From Clostridium ihumii AP5 (lineage in GTDB: Bacteria > Bacillota > Clostridia > Clostridiales > Clostridiaceae): a stretch of 64,000 nucleotides of DNA. The position numbers and the translations under genes are program-made. The notes beneath the pieces were generated by a model. It was not told the origin of the DNA and searched no databases. It saw only the letters and a program-made list of their open reading frames with translations. Where the stretch lies: assembly GCF_000612845.1 (NCBI RefSeq), contig NZ_CCAT010000003.1, forward strand, positions 34,212-98,211. Direction: 5' to 3'. Shown one piece after another: positions 18,784 to 29,209 of this stretch (the stretch's first letter is position 1; each line of letters opens with the position of its first letter).

Positions 18784-19527
18784 TTATTTTTCAAAAAATT
18801 CTTTCAACATATCCAAACTTTTAGGTCTTCTCTGATAATTAGTGCTTATTATTTGAGCTAATATTTTATAAATTTCTTTTCTAGCTACCTCATTAACCTT
18901 TACCCTACTAACTTTGTCTAAGGTCGAATTATTAAGAAATTTTAATATATTATAAGCCATATTAGTTATTTTTGTTCCATAACTTTTCTCACATTCATCA
19001 CAAATTGCACCTAAATATTGAAAAGATATGTAATTAGAATTTTTCATTTTTTCATTACACATTGAACAATAATTTAAATTTAATTCATATCCTGTATATT
19101 TTAACACTTTAAGTTCAAATGCTCTTGATAATAATTCTAAATCAACCACTTTACTCCTCATTAGATAAAAACAAGTAATAAATTCCTTAAATAATTCAAA
19201 TTGCTTTTCCTCATCTTCTGAAACTATATCTATAAGTTCATTAAAATATGTACCATATATAAGATAGTCAAAATCATCTAAAAACTGTTGAAAAGATTCT
19301 ATTATTTTTCCTTCATTTAATATGTACATACTTTTGCCCTTATATAAAGTGAACTCTCCATAGCAAAAAGGAAGAGTAATCGACATAAGTTTACTTTTAT
19401 TTTTTCTAGCCCCTTTTGCTATTAGAGATATCTTGCCTAACTTTTCAGTAAAAAGCCATACTAATTTATCATTTTCTTTATAATCTTGAGTTTTAATCAC
19501 AACTCCTCTAGTTGTTATTATATTCAC
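18784..19527 (-). CDS. recO: DNA repair protein RecO, 247 aa
   Basis: It loads RecA on SSB-coated DNA in the RecFOR pathway. The N-terminal OB fold begins TTRGVVIKTQDYKENDKLVW. The helical middle and the C-terminal four-cysteine zinc site (CSMCNEKM near 153 and CDECEKSYG near 177) are present. Length is normal. It is 10 bp downstream of era, the conserved Firmicute order. Confidence 0.93.
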   Translation of the reverse strand: MNIITTRGVVIKTQDYKENDKLVWLFTEKLGKISLIAKGARKNKSKLMSITLPFCYGEFTLYKGKSMYILNEGKIIESFQQFLDDFDYLIYGTYFNELIDIVSEDEEKQFELFKEFITCFYLMRSKVVDLELLSRAFELKVLKYTGYELNLNYCSMCNEKMKNSNYISFQYLGAICDECEKSYGTKITNMAYNILKFLNNSTLDKVSRVKVNEVARKEIYKILAQIISTNYQRRPKSLDMLKEFFEK

Positions 19528-19536
19528 TTTTGACCT

Positions 19537-20436
19537 CTATTTTTTATATCCTAATTCTTTAAGCATTATTTGACTATCTCTCCAGTCTTTTTTTACCTTT
19601 ACCCAAAGTTTAAGTGATACTTTAGTTTCAAAAAACTTTTCTATATCTTGTCTTGCATATGTAGAAATCTTCTTTAACATAGTTCCATTTTTACCTATGA
19701 TTATACCTTTATGTGAATCTTTTTCACATAACAAATTTGCATCTATGTGATATTTGCCACTTTCATCTTTTTTCATTGATAATATTTCTACAGCTATACC
19801 ATGTGGCACTTCTTTTGATAGAAGTCTTAATGCTTTTTCTCTTATAGCTTCCGTAACTATAAATCTTTCTTGTCTATCCATTATCATATCATCTGGATAA
19901 TACTTAGGTCCTTCCGGAAGTTCTTTTACTATAAGTTCTAATAATGTATTTACATTTTTACCATTTATCGCACTTAAAGGAATTACTTCTGCAAACTCAA
20001 ACTCTTTTGAATATCTTTCAATAGCTTTAGCTACTTTATCCGCTGAATTTTCATCAATTTTATTTATAAGTAAAAATATAGGTATGTTGCACTCTTTAAG
20101 TTGATTTAATATATGTGCATCCCCTCTATTTATTTCATCCTCTTCTGGAGTTGTTATAAATAAAGCAACATCAACTTCTTTTAAAGAATCTTTTGCAACA
20201 TTCACCATGTATTCACCTAGTTTATGTCTTGGTTTATGCATTCCTGGTGTATCTACAAATATAGCTTGGTAATCCTCTGTTGTTTTTATTGTTTGTATAT
20301 TATTTCTAGTAGTTTGAGGTCTACTTGAAACTATTGATACCTTTTCACCCATTATATAATTTAATAATGTAGATTTTCCTACATTAGGTCTACCTATTAT
20401 TGTTACAAATCCTGATTTAAACATTCTTTCCTCCAT
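19537..20436 (-). CDS. era: GTPase Era, 299 aa
   Basis: A ribosome-assembly GTPase that binds the 3' end of 16S rRNA. The G1 motif GRPNVGKST is at residues 15-23, with G2/G3 around TTRNNIQTI and DTPGMHKP, and G4 NKID near 125. The C-terminal KH domain carries [14 protein letters not shown] near 245. Its start overlaps the cdd stop by one base, and recO follows, giving tight translational coupling. Confidence 0.97.
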   Translation of the reverse strand: MEERMFKSGFVTIIGRPNVGKSTLLNYIMGEKVSIVSSRPQTTRNNIQTIKTTEDYQAIFVDTPGMHKPRHKLGEYMVNVAKDSLKEVDVALFITTPEEDEINRGDAHILNQLKECNIPIFLLINKIDENSADKVAKAIERYSKEFEFAEVIPLSAINGKNVNTLLELIVKELPEGPKYYPDDMIMDRQERFIVTEAIREKALRLLSKEVPHGIAVEILSMKKDESGKYHIDANLLCEKDSHKGIIIGKNGTMLKKISTYARQDIEKFFETKVSLKLWVKVKKDWRDSQIMLKELGYKK

Positions 20437-20834
20437 TATTTTATAAGGTCAGCTTTAGTAAAAGCTCCTGGTAAAATTTCCTCTAAAGTTTTTATAATAT
20501 AATCTTCTTCATTTTTTACAATTATAATTTTTCCGTCAGTTTCTAAGAATTCTGCAATTACTTGTCTACATATACCACATGGTGATGTATATGTTGACAT
20601 ATCTCCAACAACTGCAATTGCTTTAATCTTAGTATGCCCTTCTGAAACTGCTTTAAAAATAGTTGTTCTCTCCGCACAGTTTGATGCTCCATATGAAGCA
20701 TTTTCGATATTGCATCCTGAATATATTGTTCCATCTTCTGTTATCAGTGCTGCTCCAACTTTAAAATTAGAGTATGGTGCATATGCATTTTCTCTAGCTT
20801 TTATAGCTTCTTTAACGATATCTTTATATTGCAT
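20436..20834 (-). CDS. cdd: Cytidine deaminase, 132 aa
   Basis: It deaminates cytidine and deoxycytidine in pyrimidine salvage. The zinc and catalytic motifs are CAERTTIF and PCGICRQVI. The start is set at ATG 20834 because GGAGGA lies 7 nt upstream. An upstream in-frame extension of 15 codons has no Shine-Dalgarno and does not belong to the family. It is co-directional with dgkA upstream and era downstream. Confidence 0.95.
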   Translation of the reverse strand: MQYKDIVKEAIKARENAYAPYSNFKVGAALITEDGTIYSGCNIENASYGASNCAERTTIFKAVSEGHTKIKAIAVVGDMSTYTSPCGICRQVIAEFLETDGKIIIVKNEEDYIIKTLEEILPGAFTKADLIK

Positions 20835-20869
20835 TTTTACTCCTCCTAAATATACCATTATCCTCAAGT

Positions 20870-20960
20870 CAAATGTCAATTGACAATTAACATTTATGGT
20901 TAATATTATTTATTTCACTCTCACTATAAATGTAAATTAATTCAAATATACACTATATAT
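20870..20960. repeat. Possible degenerate fragment of the MITE-like family
   Basis: TTATGGTTAATATTATTTAT near 20896 matches the internal block TTATGGTTAAGATTATTCAT of the copy at 45.29 kb. It is preceded by CAATTGACAATTAACA. No inverted ends are seen, so this is a weak call. Confidence 0.35.
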
Positions 20961-21056
20961 TAATGCCGTATATAAAATTATTTTTTCCATGAACATTGGA
21001 ATATAATTATATTACAAAATACTAAATTAGTCATCTTTATTTTAAATATAATTTTT

Positions 21057-21761
21057 TTATGTTAGAAATTTATATAAAATAAGTGTTAATAATATGCCAA
21101 ATAATGCCCCACATACAACTTCTAAAATTGAATGTATTTCAGCATCTACTCTACTTTGTGCTACTATTATAGCTAGTAAATATGATAAAAGCATTACTAT
21201 TGCATTATTGCTTATTAAAGTTATTGTTGTTGCAATAGAGAATGATATAACACTGTGTCCACTTGGCATGCCACCTTTTAGCGGTGTACCTTCACCAAAT
21301 ATAGCTTTAACTATTAAAGTAACTATACTAACAATTATAAGCATTAAAAATATCATATGCGGACTACTATTTTTTATCTTATTTAACACATTCATCGAAA
21401 AAGGTAATAACCTATCCCAAAAAATTATATACCCAACTAACACAGCATTCAATGCAGTTATTAAAACAGCACCTGCTGCAACATTCTTAGCTATTTTAGC
21501 AAGTGGATGATAATAGTTAGTAGTAGCATCTATAGCACATTCCACTGCTGTATTTACCATTTCAGCTACTATTACCATGGTTATCGTTATAGTAGTTATT
21601 AAAAGTTCTATTTTGGTCAAATCATAAAAAAAGCATAGTGTAAGTACTATCAATGTTGCAAAAACATGTATTCTCATATTTCGCTGTGTTCTAATCGAAT
21701 ATATTATCCCCTCTATAGCATAATTAAAACTATCTAACATCTTTTTTACTTTCATAAACAT
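21057..21761 (-). CDS. dgkA: DgkA-PAP2 fusion: undecaprenol/diacylglycerol kinase with phosphatase domain, 234 aa
   Basis: Residues 1-125 form a DgkA-type three-helix membrane kinase, with the conserved EMVNTAVECAID near 67 and KIAKNVAAGAVL near 88. Residues 130-234 are a PAP2 phosphatase domain with GGMPSGHSVISF near 165 and SRVDAEIHSILEV near 203. Both halves act on polyprenyl or diacylglycerol phosphates at the membrane. Bacillus DgkA lacks the PAP2 part. The PAP2 KxxxxxxRP motif is not obvious, so phosphatase activity is uncertain. Confidence 0.88.
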   Translation of the reverse strand: MFMKVKKMLDSFNYAIEGIIYSIRTQRNMRIHVFATLIVLTLCFFYDLTKIELLITTITITMVIVAEMVNTAVECAIDATTNYYHPLAKIAKNVAAGAVLITALNAVLVGYIIFWDRLLPFSMNVLNKIKNSSPHMIFLMLIIVSIVTLIVKAIFGEGTPLKGGMPSGHSVISFSIATTITLISNNAIVMLLSYLLAIIVAQSRVDAEIHSILEVVCGALFGILLTLILYKFLT

Positions 21762-21877
21762 ATCACCCTATTTTATAGAATTTAAAATTTAACTCATAGT
21801 TAAATTTACACTTAACTATGAGTTAACATGAATTTTATAATATATGTTATGTAATTATATATTATTTATTAATATTT

Positions 21878-22378
21878 TTATCTAGTTATATTAAATTTAG
21901 TCATAATTTCTTCTTCTCGATTTCTCATTACCTTCTTCTCATCATCTTCCATGTGATCATATCCTAAAAGATGCAACATTGAGTGAACAGTTAAATACAT
22001 AACCTCTCTTATAAATGAATGGCCATACTCAATACATTGTTCCTTAGCCCTTTCTAACGAAAGCGCCATATCCCCAAGCACTAACTTACCATCATCTAAT
22101 TCATATGGTTCAAACTTATAATCAGAATACATATCTTTAAAATATTTATCTTTTTCATAATCTAACATCGGAAAAGATAGTACATCTGTAACTCTATCTA
22201 TATCCCTTTGCTCATTGTTTATACTTCTTATTTCATCATTATCAACAAAAATTATACTTACTTCATAAGGAACATTAACTTTTTCTTCTTTTAAAGTATA
22301 TCCTATAATCTCTGTCATTTTTTCTTCTAACTCATTTGTAACTTCAATTTTTTCTTGTCTATTATCTATCAGTATCAT
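21878..22378 (-). CDS. ybeY: Endoribonuclease YbeY, 166 aa
   Basis: A metal-dependent RNase for 16S rRNA maturation and ribosome quality control. The signature [11 protein letters not shown] near 129-139 supplies the three zinc histidines, and the [14 protein letters not shown] segment is conserved. Its start overlaps the end of pgpH by 17 nt. The C-terminal tail ([15 protein letters not shown]) is typical. Confidence 0.95.
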   Translation of the reverse strand: MILIDNRQEKIEVTNELEEKMTEIIGYTLKEEKVNVPYEVSIIFVDNDEIRSINNEQRDIDRVTDVLSFPMLDYEKDKYFKDMYSDYKFEPYELDDGKLVLGDMALSLERAKEQCIEYGHSFIREVMYLTVHSMLHLLGYDHMEDDEKKVMRNREEEIMTKFNITR

Positions 22379-24482
22379 TATTTATCTCTTTTGCCTCCAA
22401 TTTATCTAATGGATATTCCACTCTTTCATGGTATATACCTCTTAATACTTTTAAAAATGCTTGCTTTATTTTATTTATATCTTTAAATGTTAGGTTACAA
22501 TTATCTAATTGATTTTCATTTAATTTGCCCTTGAATATATTATCAACCATAGATTCAATTTTTTCTTTAGTTGGGTTTTGTATAGACCTAACTGCCGCTT
22601 CTGTGCTATCTGCAAGCATTATTATTGCAACCTCTTTGCTTAATGGTTTAATCCCCTTGTATTTAAAGTCCTCCTCTTTTACATCTTCTGGATTTTCACT
22701 TGAATTTTTCATAGTGATATAAAAGTATTTCACCAAAGAATCTCCATGGTGCTGTTCAATCACATCTCTAATAATTTTAGGAAGTCCATATTTTTTAGCC
22801 AGCTCTACTCCATCCGTTACATGAGATGTAATTATAAGCGAACTAACTTTTGGAGAAATTCTATCATGTGGGTTTTCACCACTAAATTGATTTTCTTTAA
22901 AATAATATGCTCTTTCTATTTTTCCAACATCATGATAATATGCACCTACTCTTGCCAAAACTGAATTTGCTCCTACTTCTTCTGCACCTAATTCTGCTAA
23001 ATTAGCTACTAAAACACTATGGTTATACGTTCCTGGTGCTTCTAGTGATAACCTCTTTAAAAGAGGACTATTAGGGTTTGCAAGCTCTAATAATTTTATA
23101 TTAGTTACAATATCAAAAGAGTTCTCTAGCACCGGCAAAATGCCTATAGCTAATATTCCTGATATTATACTTCCTAGAGATGTAAACCCAGCCTGAATAA
23201 TAACTCCTCTTATATGATTACTTAATATATATCCTAATGCCAACGAGAATACAAAGTTAAATACAGCAAGATACGCAGCTACATGCAATATATCATTTCT
23301 TTGCTGAACTTTTTTTAACATAACAGGAACTGCTACTGCATTAAAAAGTGCAATTATAATTACTATAGGATTAAACTTTACAATTACACTCATAAGTATA
23401 ACGTTTAATATATTTATAATTACTGATGCTCTATTATCTACTAAGATACTAATAAGTATAGGAACACAAGCAAATGGTATAGCATATGGCGATATAATGT
23501 TTAAAGTAGTTGCTAATATCAATGATATGATCGTTAAAGTGTTTATAACCAATATTTTATTATTCTCACCATATATATCACTTCGTACATTTTTTAAATA
23601 ATACCATTGCATAATTACAACTGATAGAATAAGAACAAGTAATGCAATATATATATATATCCTCAATGAATTGTCTTTATCAAGTAACCCAAGTTCTTTT
23701 AAAACTTCTATTTGTATTTGATTTATCGGTTCCCCTTCTTTAACAATAATTTGATCCTTCTTTATTATTACAGGTTTTACCTTCTTTTTAGCTTCTTCTC
23801 TTTGTTCTTGAGTTTTATCATAATCTATAAAATAATTAGGCTTTACTTGAGAATATCCAACATTCATTCCTATATCTTTAAGGTTTTTAGAAAATCTAGA
23901 ATTATTAAATATTGTTGTTATCATTCCTTGTGCTAATACTATGTCTTGTGGCTTATCTTCATGTATTTTCATTTCATCAAATAGTTTCGTCATAGTATTG
24001 GTTGTAAAACTTCTAAGTTCTTCGAGTTCTTTAACTGTAGTCTTAGCTATCGCTTGATAATTTTCCTCTGATAAGTTACTAATCTTTAATACTTTCTTAA
24101 GCTCTCCTATTTTCCTCTCTTCCGCTTTAGTATCTTGTGCAGAAACATTTTCATATTTTCCATTTACTTCTATTGCATCTTTAAAAAATTCTTCTATATT
24201 TTTTATGGCATTTTGACTTACTTCTCCATTATAACTATATACATCCGGAATATGTTTTATAGCTTCCTCTTTTTCAGTTTCTGTAGCAAGTTGATTTTCT
24301 ATGTCTTTAGGAGCCTTTATATCTACTTTAGCTATATCCCCCACATTTAAATCATAAGTTTTTGTTATTATAGAAGTAGAAAGTATAAGATATATAATTA
24401 ATGTTACTATTAAAAATACTATTTTATTAGATATTTTAAATACATTAAATTTTTTTCTTTTTTTACTTTGTATTTTATCCAT
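22362..24482 (-). CDS. pgpH: PgpH-like 7TM-HD c-di-AMP phosphodiesterase, 706 aa
   Basis: Residues 23-43 are a TM helix, followed by a large extracytoplasmic 7TMR-HDED domain (45-270). Seven TM helices follow (about 275-460) and a cytoplasmic HD domain with [19 protein letters not shown] and [12 protein letters not shown]. Listeria PgpH of this architecture hydrolyses c-di-AMP. It is the yqfF position in Bacillus, between yqfD and ybeY. The gene between them in Bacillus, phoH, is absent here. Confidence 0.9.
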   Translation of the reverse strand: MDKIQSKKRKKFNVFKISNKIVFLIVTLIIYLILSTSIITKTYDLNVGDIAKVDIKAPKDIENQLATETEKEEAIKHIPDVYSYNGEVSQNAIKNIEEFFKDAIEVNGKYENVSAQDTKAEERKIGELKKVLKISNLSEENYQAIAKTTVKELEELRSFTTNTMTKLFDEMKIHEDKPQDIVLAQGMITTIFNNSRFSKNLKDIGMNVGYSQVKPNYFIDYDKTQEQREEAKKKVKPVIIKKDQIIVKEGEPINQIQIEVLKELGLLDKDNSLRIYIYIALLVLILSVVIMQWYYLKNVRSDIYGENNKILVINTLTIISLILATTLNIISPYAIPFACVPILISILVDNRASVIINILNVILMSVIVKFNPIVIIIALFNAVAVPVMLKKVQQRNDILHVAAYLAVFNFVFSLALGYILSNHIRGVIIQAGFTSLGSIISGILAIGILPVLENSFDIVTNIKLLELANPNSPLLKRLSLEAPGTYNHSVLVANLAELGAEEVGANSVLARVGAYYHDVGKIERAYYFKENQFSGENPHDRISPKVSSLIITSHVTDGVELAKKYGLPKIIRDVIEQHHGDSLVKYFYITMKNSSENPEDVKEEDFKYKGIKPLSKEVAIIMLADSTEAAVRSIQNPTKEKIESMVDNIFKGKLNENQLDNCNLTFKDINKIKQAFLKVLRGIYHERVEYPLDKLEAKEINNDTDR

Positions 24483-24528
24483 AAAATACCTCCGACTTTC
24501 TTCTCTCTAGTGAAAATTTTAAATAATA

Positions 24529-25707
24529 TTAATTTTCTTGTTGCTCATTATTTATTGTTTCTTCTTTTCCTATATCAATATCATTCTCATCAGTTATTGT
24601 TTGATTCTTAGATATATCTTCTTCTGCTATAATAACTACTTCAATAAGTACTTTATCACCCTGCTCTTTTATATCTTTTTTTACATCTAAAACATTTACA
24701 GATTTATTTAAATTCAAAAGAATACTTCTTTTCATTTCTTCTACTATATCATTTATATTTGTAGCTTTTTCTTCTTCTAAAACTTCATGATAAATCTCTG
24801 TTTTTATTATTCCTTTATTATCCTCTATTTTATCATACTTTTCAAAGGTATTTAAGGCATTTTTAAGATAAATTCTTTTTCCTTTAATATCAATATAATA
24901 ACTTTTAGCTATCTTTCCTGTTCGTTTCTTCTCTATTTTTAATTTAGGTACTTCTTTTTTAACCGCATAAAAAGTTTTCGCTATTACAGCACCTTCTGCA
25001 TTTGTTATATATTCTTTTCCTTCCTTCCCTTGTTCTCCCTTTATAAGAACATCTCCTTCTTTAACAACTTGCCCTCTCTCCACCAATACAGTTCCACTTT
25101 TAGAAAATATTCTTTGAACTTCACCATTTTTTGATGCTATTACATTTCCAGTAACTTCTGGCTCTTTAATTTTAGGTGGAGCTTGTCTTTCAACTATTTC
25201 AACTTTTAATTTACATCCTTCAATCCTAGCTTTAACCCACATCACTTCATCATTATCATCTATTATTCTTTCTTGTAATCTATATACATCAAAACTATTT
25301 TTATTTACACCTTTTTCAATCCCATAATCTTTTAGCATCTCTCTAATTTCAAAAGGTGGAATATAATTTTCTGTAACTACATCAATGCTCCAAATAAAAC
25401 TACTTAAATAATAAATAACTCCAATAAATATAACTAAGGTTATAATTAATGAACGCCTTCTTTTCAATTTTAAAATAGTAAACATAATCCCATCTCTATT
25501 TAAGACTTTAACTTTTCCATCAACTTTTTTAACACCTTCAAGCAAAGTATTATAATCTTTAAACTCTATTTCCATAGTGTAGTTTGTTAAACTATTTCGT
25601 TTTATTCTTCTAAGTTTTATATCTTTCTTCCATAGATAGTTTAAAAGTTTTTCGGACTTCAAAGTTTCAACTTCTACTAATAATACACCTTTATTATATT
25701 TTTTCAT
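24529..25707 (-). CDS. yqfD: Sporulation protein YqfD, 392 aa
   Basis: A membrane-anchored sporulation protein. It has an N-terminal cytoplasmic region, one TM segment (SLIITLVIFIGVIYYLSSFI near 90-110) and a large extracytoplasmic part with GVNKNSFDVYRLQERIID and a biotinyl-like hairpin (SGTVLVERGQVVKEGDVLIKG is the centre). The start is taken at ATG 25707, right after the yqfC stop, because AGGTGAT precedes it; the longer reading runs back into yqfC. The exact function is unknown; it is needed for normal spore formation in Bacillus relatives. Confidence 0.88.
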   Translation of the reverse strand: MKKYNKGVLLVEVETLKSEKLLNYLWKKDIKLRRIKRNSLTNYTMEIEFKDYNTLLEGVKKVDGKVKVLNRDGIMFTILKLKRRRSLIITLVIFIGVIYYLSSFIWSIDVVTENYIPPFEIREMLKDYGIEKGVNKNSFDVYRLQERIIDDNDEVMWVKARIEGCKLKVEIVERQAPPKIKEPEVTGNVIASKNGEVQRIFSKSGTVLVERGQVVKEGDVLIKGEQGKEGKEYITNAEGAVIAKTFYAVKKEVPKLKIEKKRTGKIAKSYYIDIKGKRIYLKNALNTFEKYDKIEDNKGIIKTEIYHEVLEEEKATNINDIVEEMKRSILLNLNKSVNVLDVKKDIKEQGDKVLIEVVIIAEEDISKNQTITDENDIDIGKEETINNEQQEN

Positions 25708-25708
25708 T

Positions 25709-25999
25709 CTACTCATCACCTAAATATCCAATAGCTTTAAATTTGCCATTTAAAACCATTGTTGTCCCCCCTATAAATATTATTTCAAAGTCTTGACCCA
25801 AAATACTTAATGTTCCTATAGATGTTCTTATTTTAATTTCTTCTCTCTCAAACAACATTATCCCCTTATGATTCTCTATAGTTACCTCTGTATTGGATAT
25901 AATTGTTATTTTAGGTACATCTAATATTGCTTCCCTAGGTATGTCCAACTTTTCGCCTAACTTTTCAAATCTATCTTGAATTTTATTATTCATCAACAA
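25709..25999 (-). CDS. yqfC: Sporulation protein YqfC, 96 aa
   Basis: A small protein of the YabP/YqfC family: residues 20-90 give the beta-rich fold with LDVPKITIISNTEVTIEN-like strands and GIMLFEREEI. It is directly upstream of yqfD and overlaps its ribosome-binding site, so the two are coupled. YabP/YqfC proteins take part in spore envelope assembly. Confidence 0.88.
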   Translation of the reverse strand: MLMNNKIQDRFEKLGEKLDIPREAILDVPKITIISNTEVTIENHKGIMLFEREEIKIRTSIGTLSILGQDFEIIFIGGTTMVLNGKFKAIGYLGDE

Positions 26000-26419
26000 A
26001 CACCTCTTTACCTCTTATACTTGCTTTACTAAAATTTAATACGTTTTTAACTTATACATAATTTATATTTTAATTCTTAACTATATTACCTATTTTTTAC
26101 TTAAATCAAAAACATAAGTTACTCTGACTTTTTTTAATTATATATGTTATTTTATATTTTAATTTTATGATTACCTTTCAAAATAAATTACTATCTTTTA
26201 AAACTATATGATTTTGGAAGTATTAAAATTTTCAGCAATTACTTATTACATGTAAATTTCATATATATGGATTCAATTGTTTGTTCAATCATCATTTGTC
26301 AATAAGTGCAATTATATGCTTTTATTAGGCTAAACTCCTCAGAAAATCACTATAAAATTTATTTTCTAAACTTAATACTTAAATAATTTTATTTTTACTT
26401 ATAAATATAACGCAAAATA
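26000..26419. other. Gene-free stretch upstream of yqfC
   Basis: About 420 bp, AT-rich, without a convincing ORF. It should hold the (probably sporulation-specific) promoter for yqfC-yqfD. I see no repeat or strong hairpin apart from the one at 26420-26446. Confidence 0.4.
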
Positions 26420-26446
26420 AAAAAGCATGTTTTCACATGCTTTTTC
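26420..26446. terminator. Hairpin terminator between yqeY and yqfC
   Basis: AAAAAGCATG pairs with CATGCTTTTT around a six-base loop and has A/T tracts on both sides. Confidence 0.7.
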
Positions 26447-26565
26447 TATAAATCTAAATTATTGATTAATTTTTATATTAGTTTTTATATTAATTTATCA
26501 CGAATAATTCCCTTCTCATCAATTTATTAATACATTTTAAAGTTGAAATTACTATAAATTGAAAA

Positions 26566-26591
26566 AAGAACTCAGATAAACTGAGTTCTTA
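26566..26591 (-). terminator. Terminator after yqeY
   Basis: AAGAACTCAG pairs with CTGAGTTCTT across the yqeY stop codon. T residues follow on the minus strand. Confidence 0.8.
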
Positions 26592-27035
26592 TTTATTCAA
26601 ATATTCTTTAACTATTTGACTTACTAATTTTCCATCTGCTCTACCAGTTATTTTAGGTTTAACAGTGGACATTAATTTTCCCATATCTTTCATGCTATTT
26701 GCGCCTATTAATTCCGCAGACTCTTGAACAATTGTTCTGATCTCATCTTCTGTTAACTGCTGAGGAAGGTAATTTAACAAGATCTCTATTTCAGCTTTAG
26801 TGCTTTCCACTAAATCTTGTCTATTTCCATTTTCAAACTCTTGCAAAGCGTCTCTTCTTTGCTTAACTTCCTTAGCTAAAACCTCAATGACCTGATCATC
26901 ATTAAGACTTCCAGTTCCACTTTTCTCTATTAACAAGATAGCAGCTTTAGCCATGCTAATCACACTTGCTCTAAATTTATCTCTTCCTTTTAAAGCATTT
27001 TTCCAGTCTTCCTGTAATCTATCCTTAAGGGACAT
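26589..27035 (-). CDS. yqeY: GatB/YqeY domain protein, 148 aa
   Basis: A helical GatB/YqeY-domain protein starting MSLKDRLQEDWKNALKGRDK and ending VSQIVKEYLNK. The central ILLNYLPQQLTEDEI and C-terminal MGKLMSTVKPKITGRADGK are family hallmarks. It resembles the tRNA-binding tail of GatB. It sits right after rpsU, as in Bacillus. The function is not established. Confidence 0.92.
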   Translation of the reverse strand: MSLKDRLQEDWKNALKGRDKFRASVISMAKAAILLIEKSGTGSLNDDQVIEVLAKEVKQRRDALQEFENGNRQDLVESTKAEIEILLNYLPQQLTEDEIRTIVQESAELIGANSMKDMGKLMSTVKPKITGRADGKLVSQIVKEYLNK

Positions 27036-27067
27036 AGCTCTTTACCCTCTTTCAAATTTCAAAAATC

Positions 27068-27244
27068 CTATTTGAATTTTCTCTTTCTTGCAGCTTCTGA
27101 TTTTTTCTTTTTCTTTACGCTTGGTTTCTCATAGTGCTCTCTTTTTCTTACTTCTGAAAGTACACCAGCTCTAGCGCATTTCTTTTTAAATCTTCTTAAA
27201 GCATTTTCTAATGATTCGTTTTCTCCAACTCTAATTTCTGACAT
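27068..27244 (-). CDS. rpsU: Ribosomal protein S21, 58 aa
   Basis: A small basic 30S protein. The reading starts [19 protein letters not shown] and ends with a Lys/Arg-rich tail ([15 protein letters not shown]). ATG 27244 follows a strong GGAGGGAGG. Length is the normal 58 residues. It is co-directional with yqeY 33 bp downstream. Confidence 0.97.
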   Translation of the reverse strand: MSEIRVGENESLENALRRFKKKCARAGVLSEVRKREHYEKPSVKKKKKSEAARKRKFK

Positions 27245-27369
27245 TGTTATCCCTCCCTCCGCTAGCTCAATTCAATTTTATAAACTTAAAATAGCGCTGC
27301 GGGACATAAATAGCACATTGTTAATTATACAGTATAGTTAAATCTTTTGTCAACAATTTCATTGTTTTT

Positions 27370-27717
<348 letters not shown>

Positions 27718-27913
27718 TTATAGTCACTTAGAAAAATTAGTGACATTTTCCCTCCCTTCTATTTAAAATTTAATAACTTATTAATTATTATTAAACTTTT
27801 TTATATAAATTTATACTCTTTTTTATAAAAAGTATTTTCCTCAATTACATATTATATACCTAATTAATATTTATTCTACTAATTATTTAAAATTCCTTCA
27901 TTTTTTTATAAAT

Positions 27914-29209
27914 TTATATATTTCCTATCATATTTTCATCTTCTGTTTCCATTAGTTTAGCATTCAGTACTTTTCCTTCTAAAGACAAGTCACTTTTAAC
28001 AATCACTTTAATATAATTTGGTGTATAGCCTACATAGTAGCCTTCTTTACCTTTCATTTCTTCTTCAAATAAAACTTTCATTTCTTGTCCTATGAATTTA
28101 TCCATAAACTTCTTTTCTAGCATATTATTTAATTCAATCAGTTTTGCACTTCTTTTTTCTTTTATATTTCCATCTACTTGCAACATCATATCAGCTGCTT
28201 TGGTTCCTTTTCTTGGACTATATTTAAATATATGCATTTTTGAAAGTTCTATTTCCTTTAAAAATTTATATGTTTCTTCAAATTCAACTTCACTTTCACC
28301 TGGAAATCCAACAATAACATCTGTAGTTATAGATACATTCTTTATACTCGCTCTTAATTTTTTTAGAACTAATTTATACTCTTGTGCAGTATAATGCCTG
28401 TTCATTCTTTTTAATGTTGCATCTGAACCACTTTGTAATGATAAGTGAAAATGTGGGCAAAGTTTTTCTAATTTAGATATTTTCTCTATAACTTCATCAG
28501 TAAAGAATGTAGGGTCTATAGAACCTATTCTAATTCTCTCTATTCCATCTATTCTATTTACTTCTTCTAAAACCCTTATAAGTGACCATCCCTCTAAATC
28601 AACACCATATGATGCAATATGTATACCTGATAAAATAATTTCTTTAAATCCATTTTTAGCCAACTCTTTTACTTCATTTAAAATCAACTCTGGCTCTTTA
28701 CTACAAACTGCTCCCCTTGCAAAAGGTATTAAGCAATATGAACAAAATCTATTACAACCATCTTGTATTTTTAAGAATGCTCTTGTTTTATCTTGATACT
28801 CTTCTATTTTTAATTCTTCAAAATGTTTATTTCTTAAGACATCATTTACATCTACAAATTGTTTTTTTTCTTCTCTAGCTTTATTTACATAAAATACAAT
28901 ATCGCCTTTATTTTTAGTTCCTAATACTACATTTACACCTTCTATATTAGATACTTCTTCAGATGCAATTTGAGAATAACATCCAACAACTGCAATTATA
29001 GCATCCGGATTTTTCCTTCTTGCTCTTGAAATCATTTGACGTGATTTTTTATCTCCCATATTAGTAACTGTACATGTATTTATAACATAAACATCTGCCT
29101 TTTCATCAAAAGATGTTACTTCATAGCCAGCTTTTATGAATTTTTCCGTCATAGCTTCTGACTCATATACATTAACTCTACATCCTAAAGTACAAAAAGC
29201 AACTTTCAT
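27914..29209 (-). CDS. mtaB: tRNA t6A37 methylthiotransferase MtaB, 431 aa
   Basis: A radical-SAM enzyme that converts t6A37 to ms2t6A in tRNAs reading ANN codons. The N-terminal UPF0004 domain has the first Fe-S cysteines (FCTLGCRVN, VINTCTVTN, VVGCYSQ). The radical SAM triad is in CNRFCSYCLIPFARG near 151-165. A C-terminal TRAM domain ends the chain. It abuts rsmE (shared base 29209), as in the conserved dnaJ-prmA-rsmE-mtaB order. Confidence 0.93.
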   Translation of the reverse strand: MKVAFCTLGCRVNVYESEAMTEKFIKAGYEVTSFDEKADVYVINTCTVTNMGDKKSRQMISRARRKNPDAIIAVVGCYSQIASEEVSNIEGVNVVLGTKNKGDIVFYVNKAREEKKQFVDVNDVLRNKHFEELKIEEYQDKTRAFLKIQDGCNRFCSYCLIPFARGAVCSKEPELILNEVKELAKNGFKEIILSGIHIASYGVDLEGWSLIRVLEEVNRIDGIERIRIGSIDPTFFTDEVIEKISKLEKLCPHFHLSLQSGSDATLKRMNRHYTAQEYKLVLKKLRASIKNVSITTDVIVGFPGESEVEFEETYKFLKEIELSKMHIFKYSPRKGTKAADMMLQVDGNIKEKRSAKLIELNNMLEKKFMDKFIGQEMKVLFEEEMKGKEGYYVGYTPNYIKVIVKSDLSLEGKVLNAKLMETEDENMIGNI

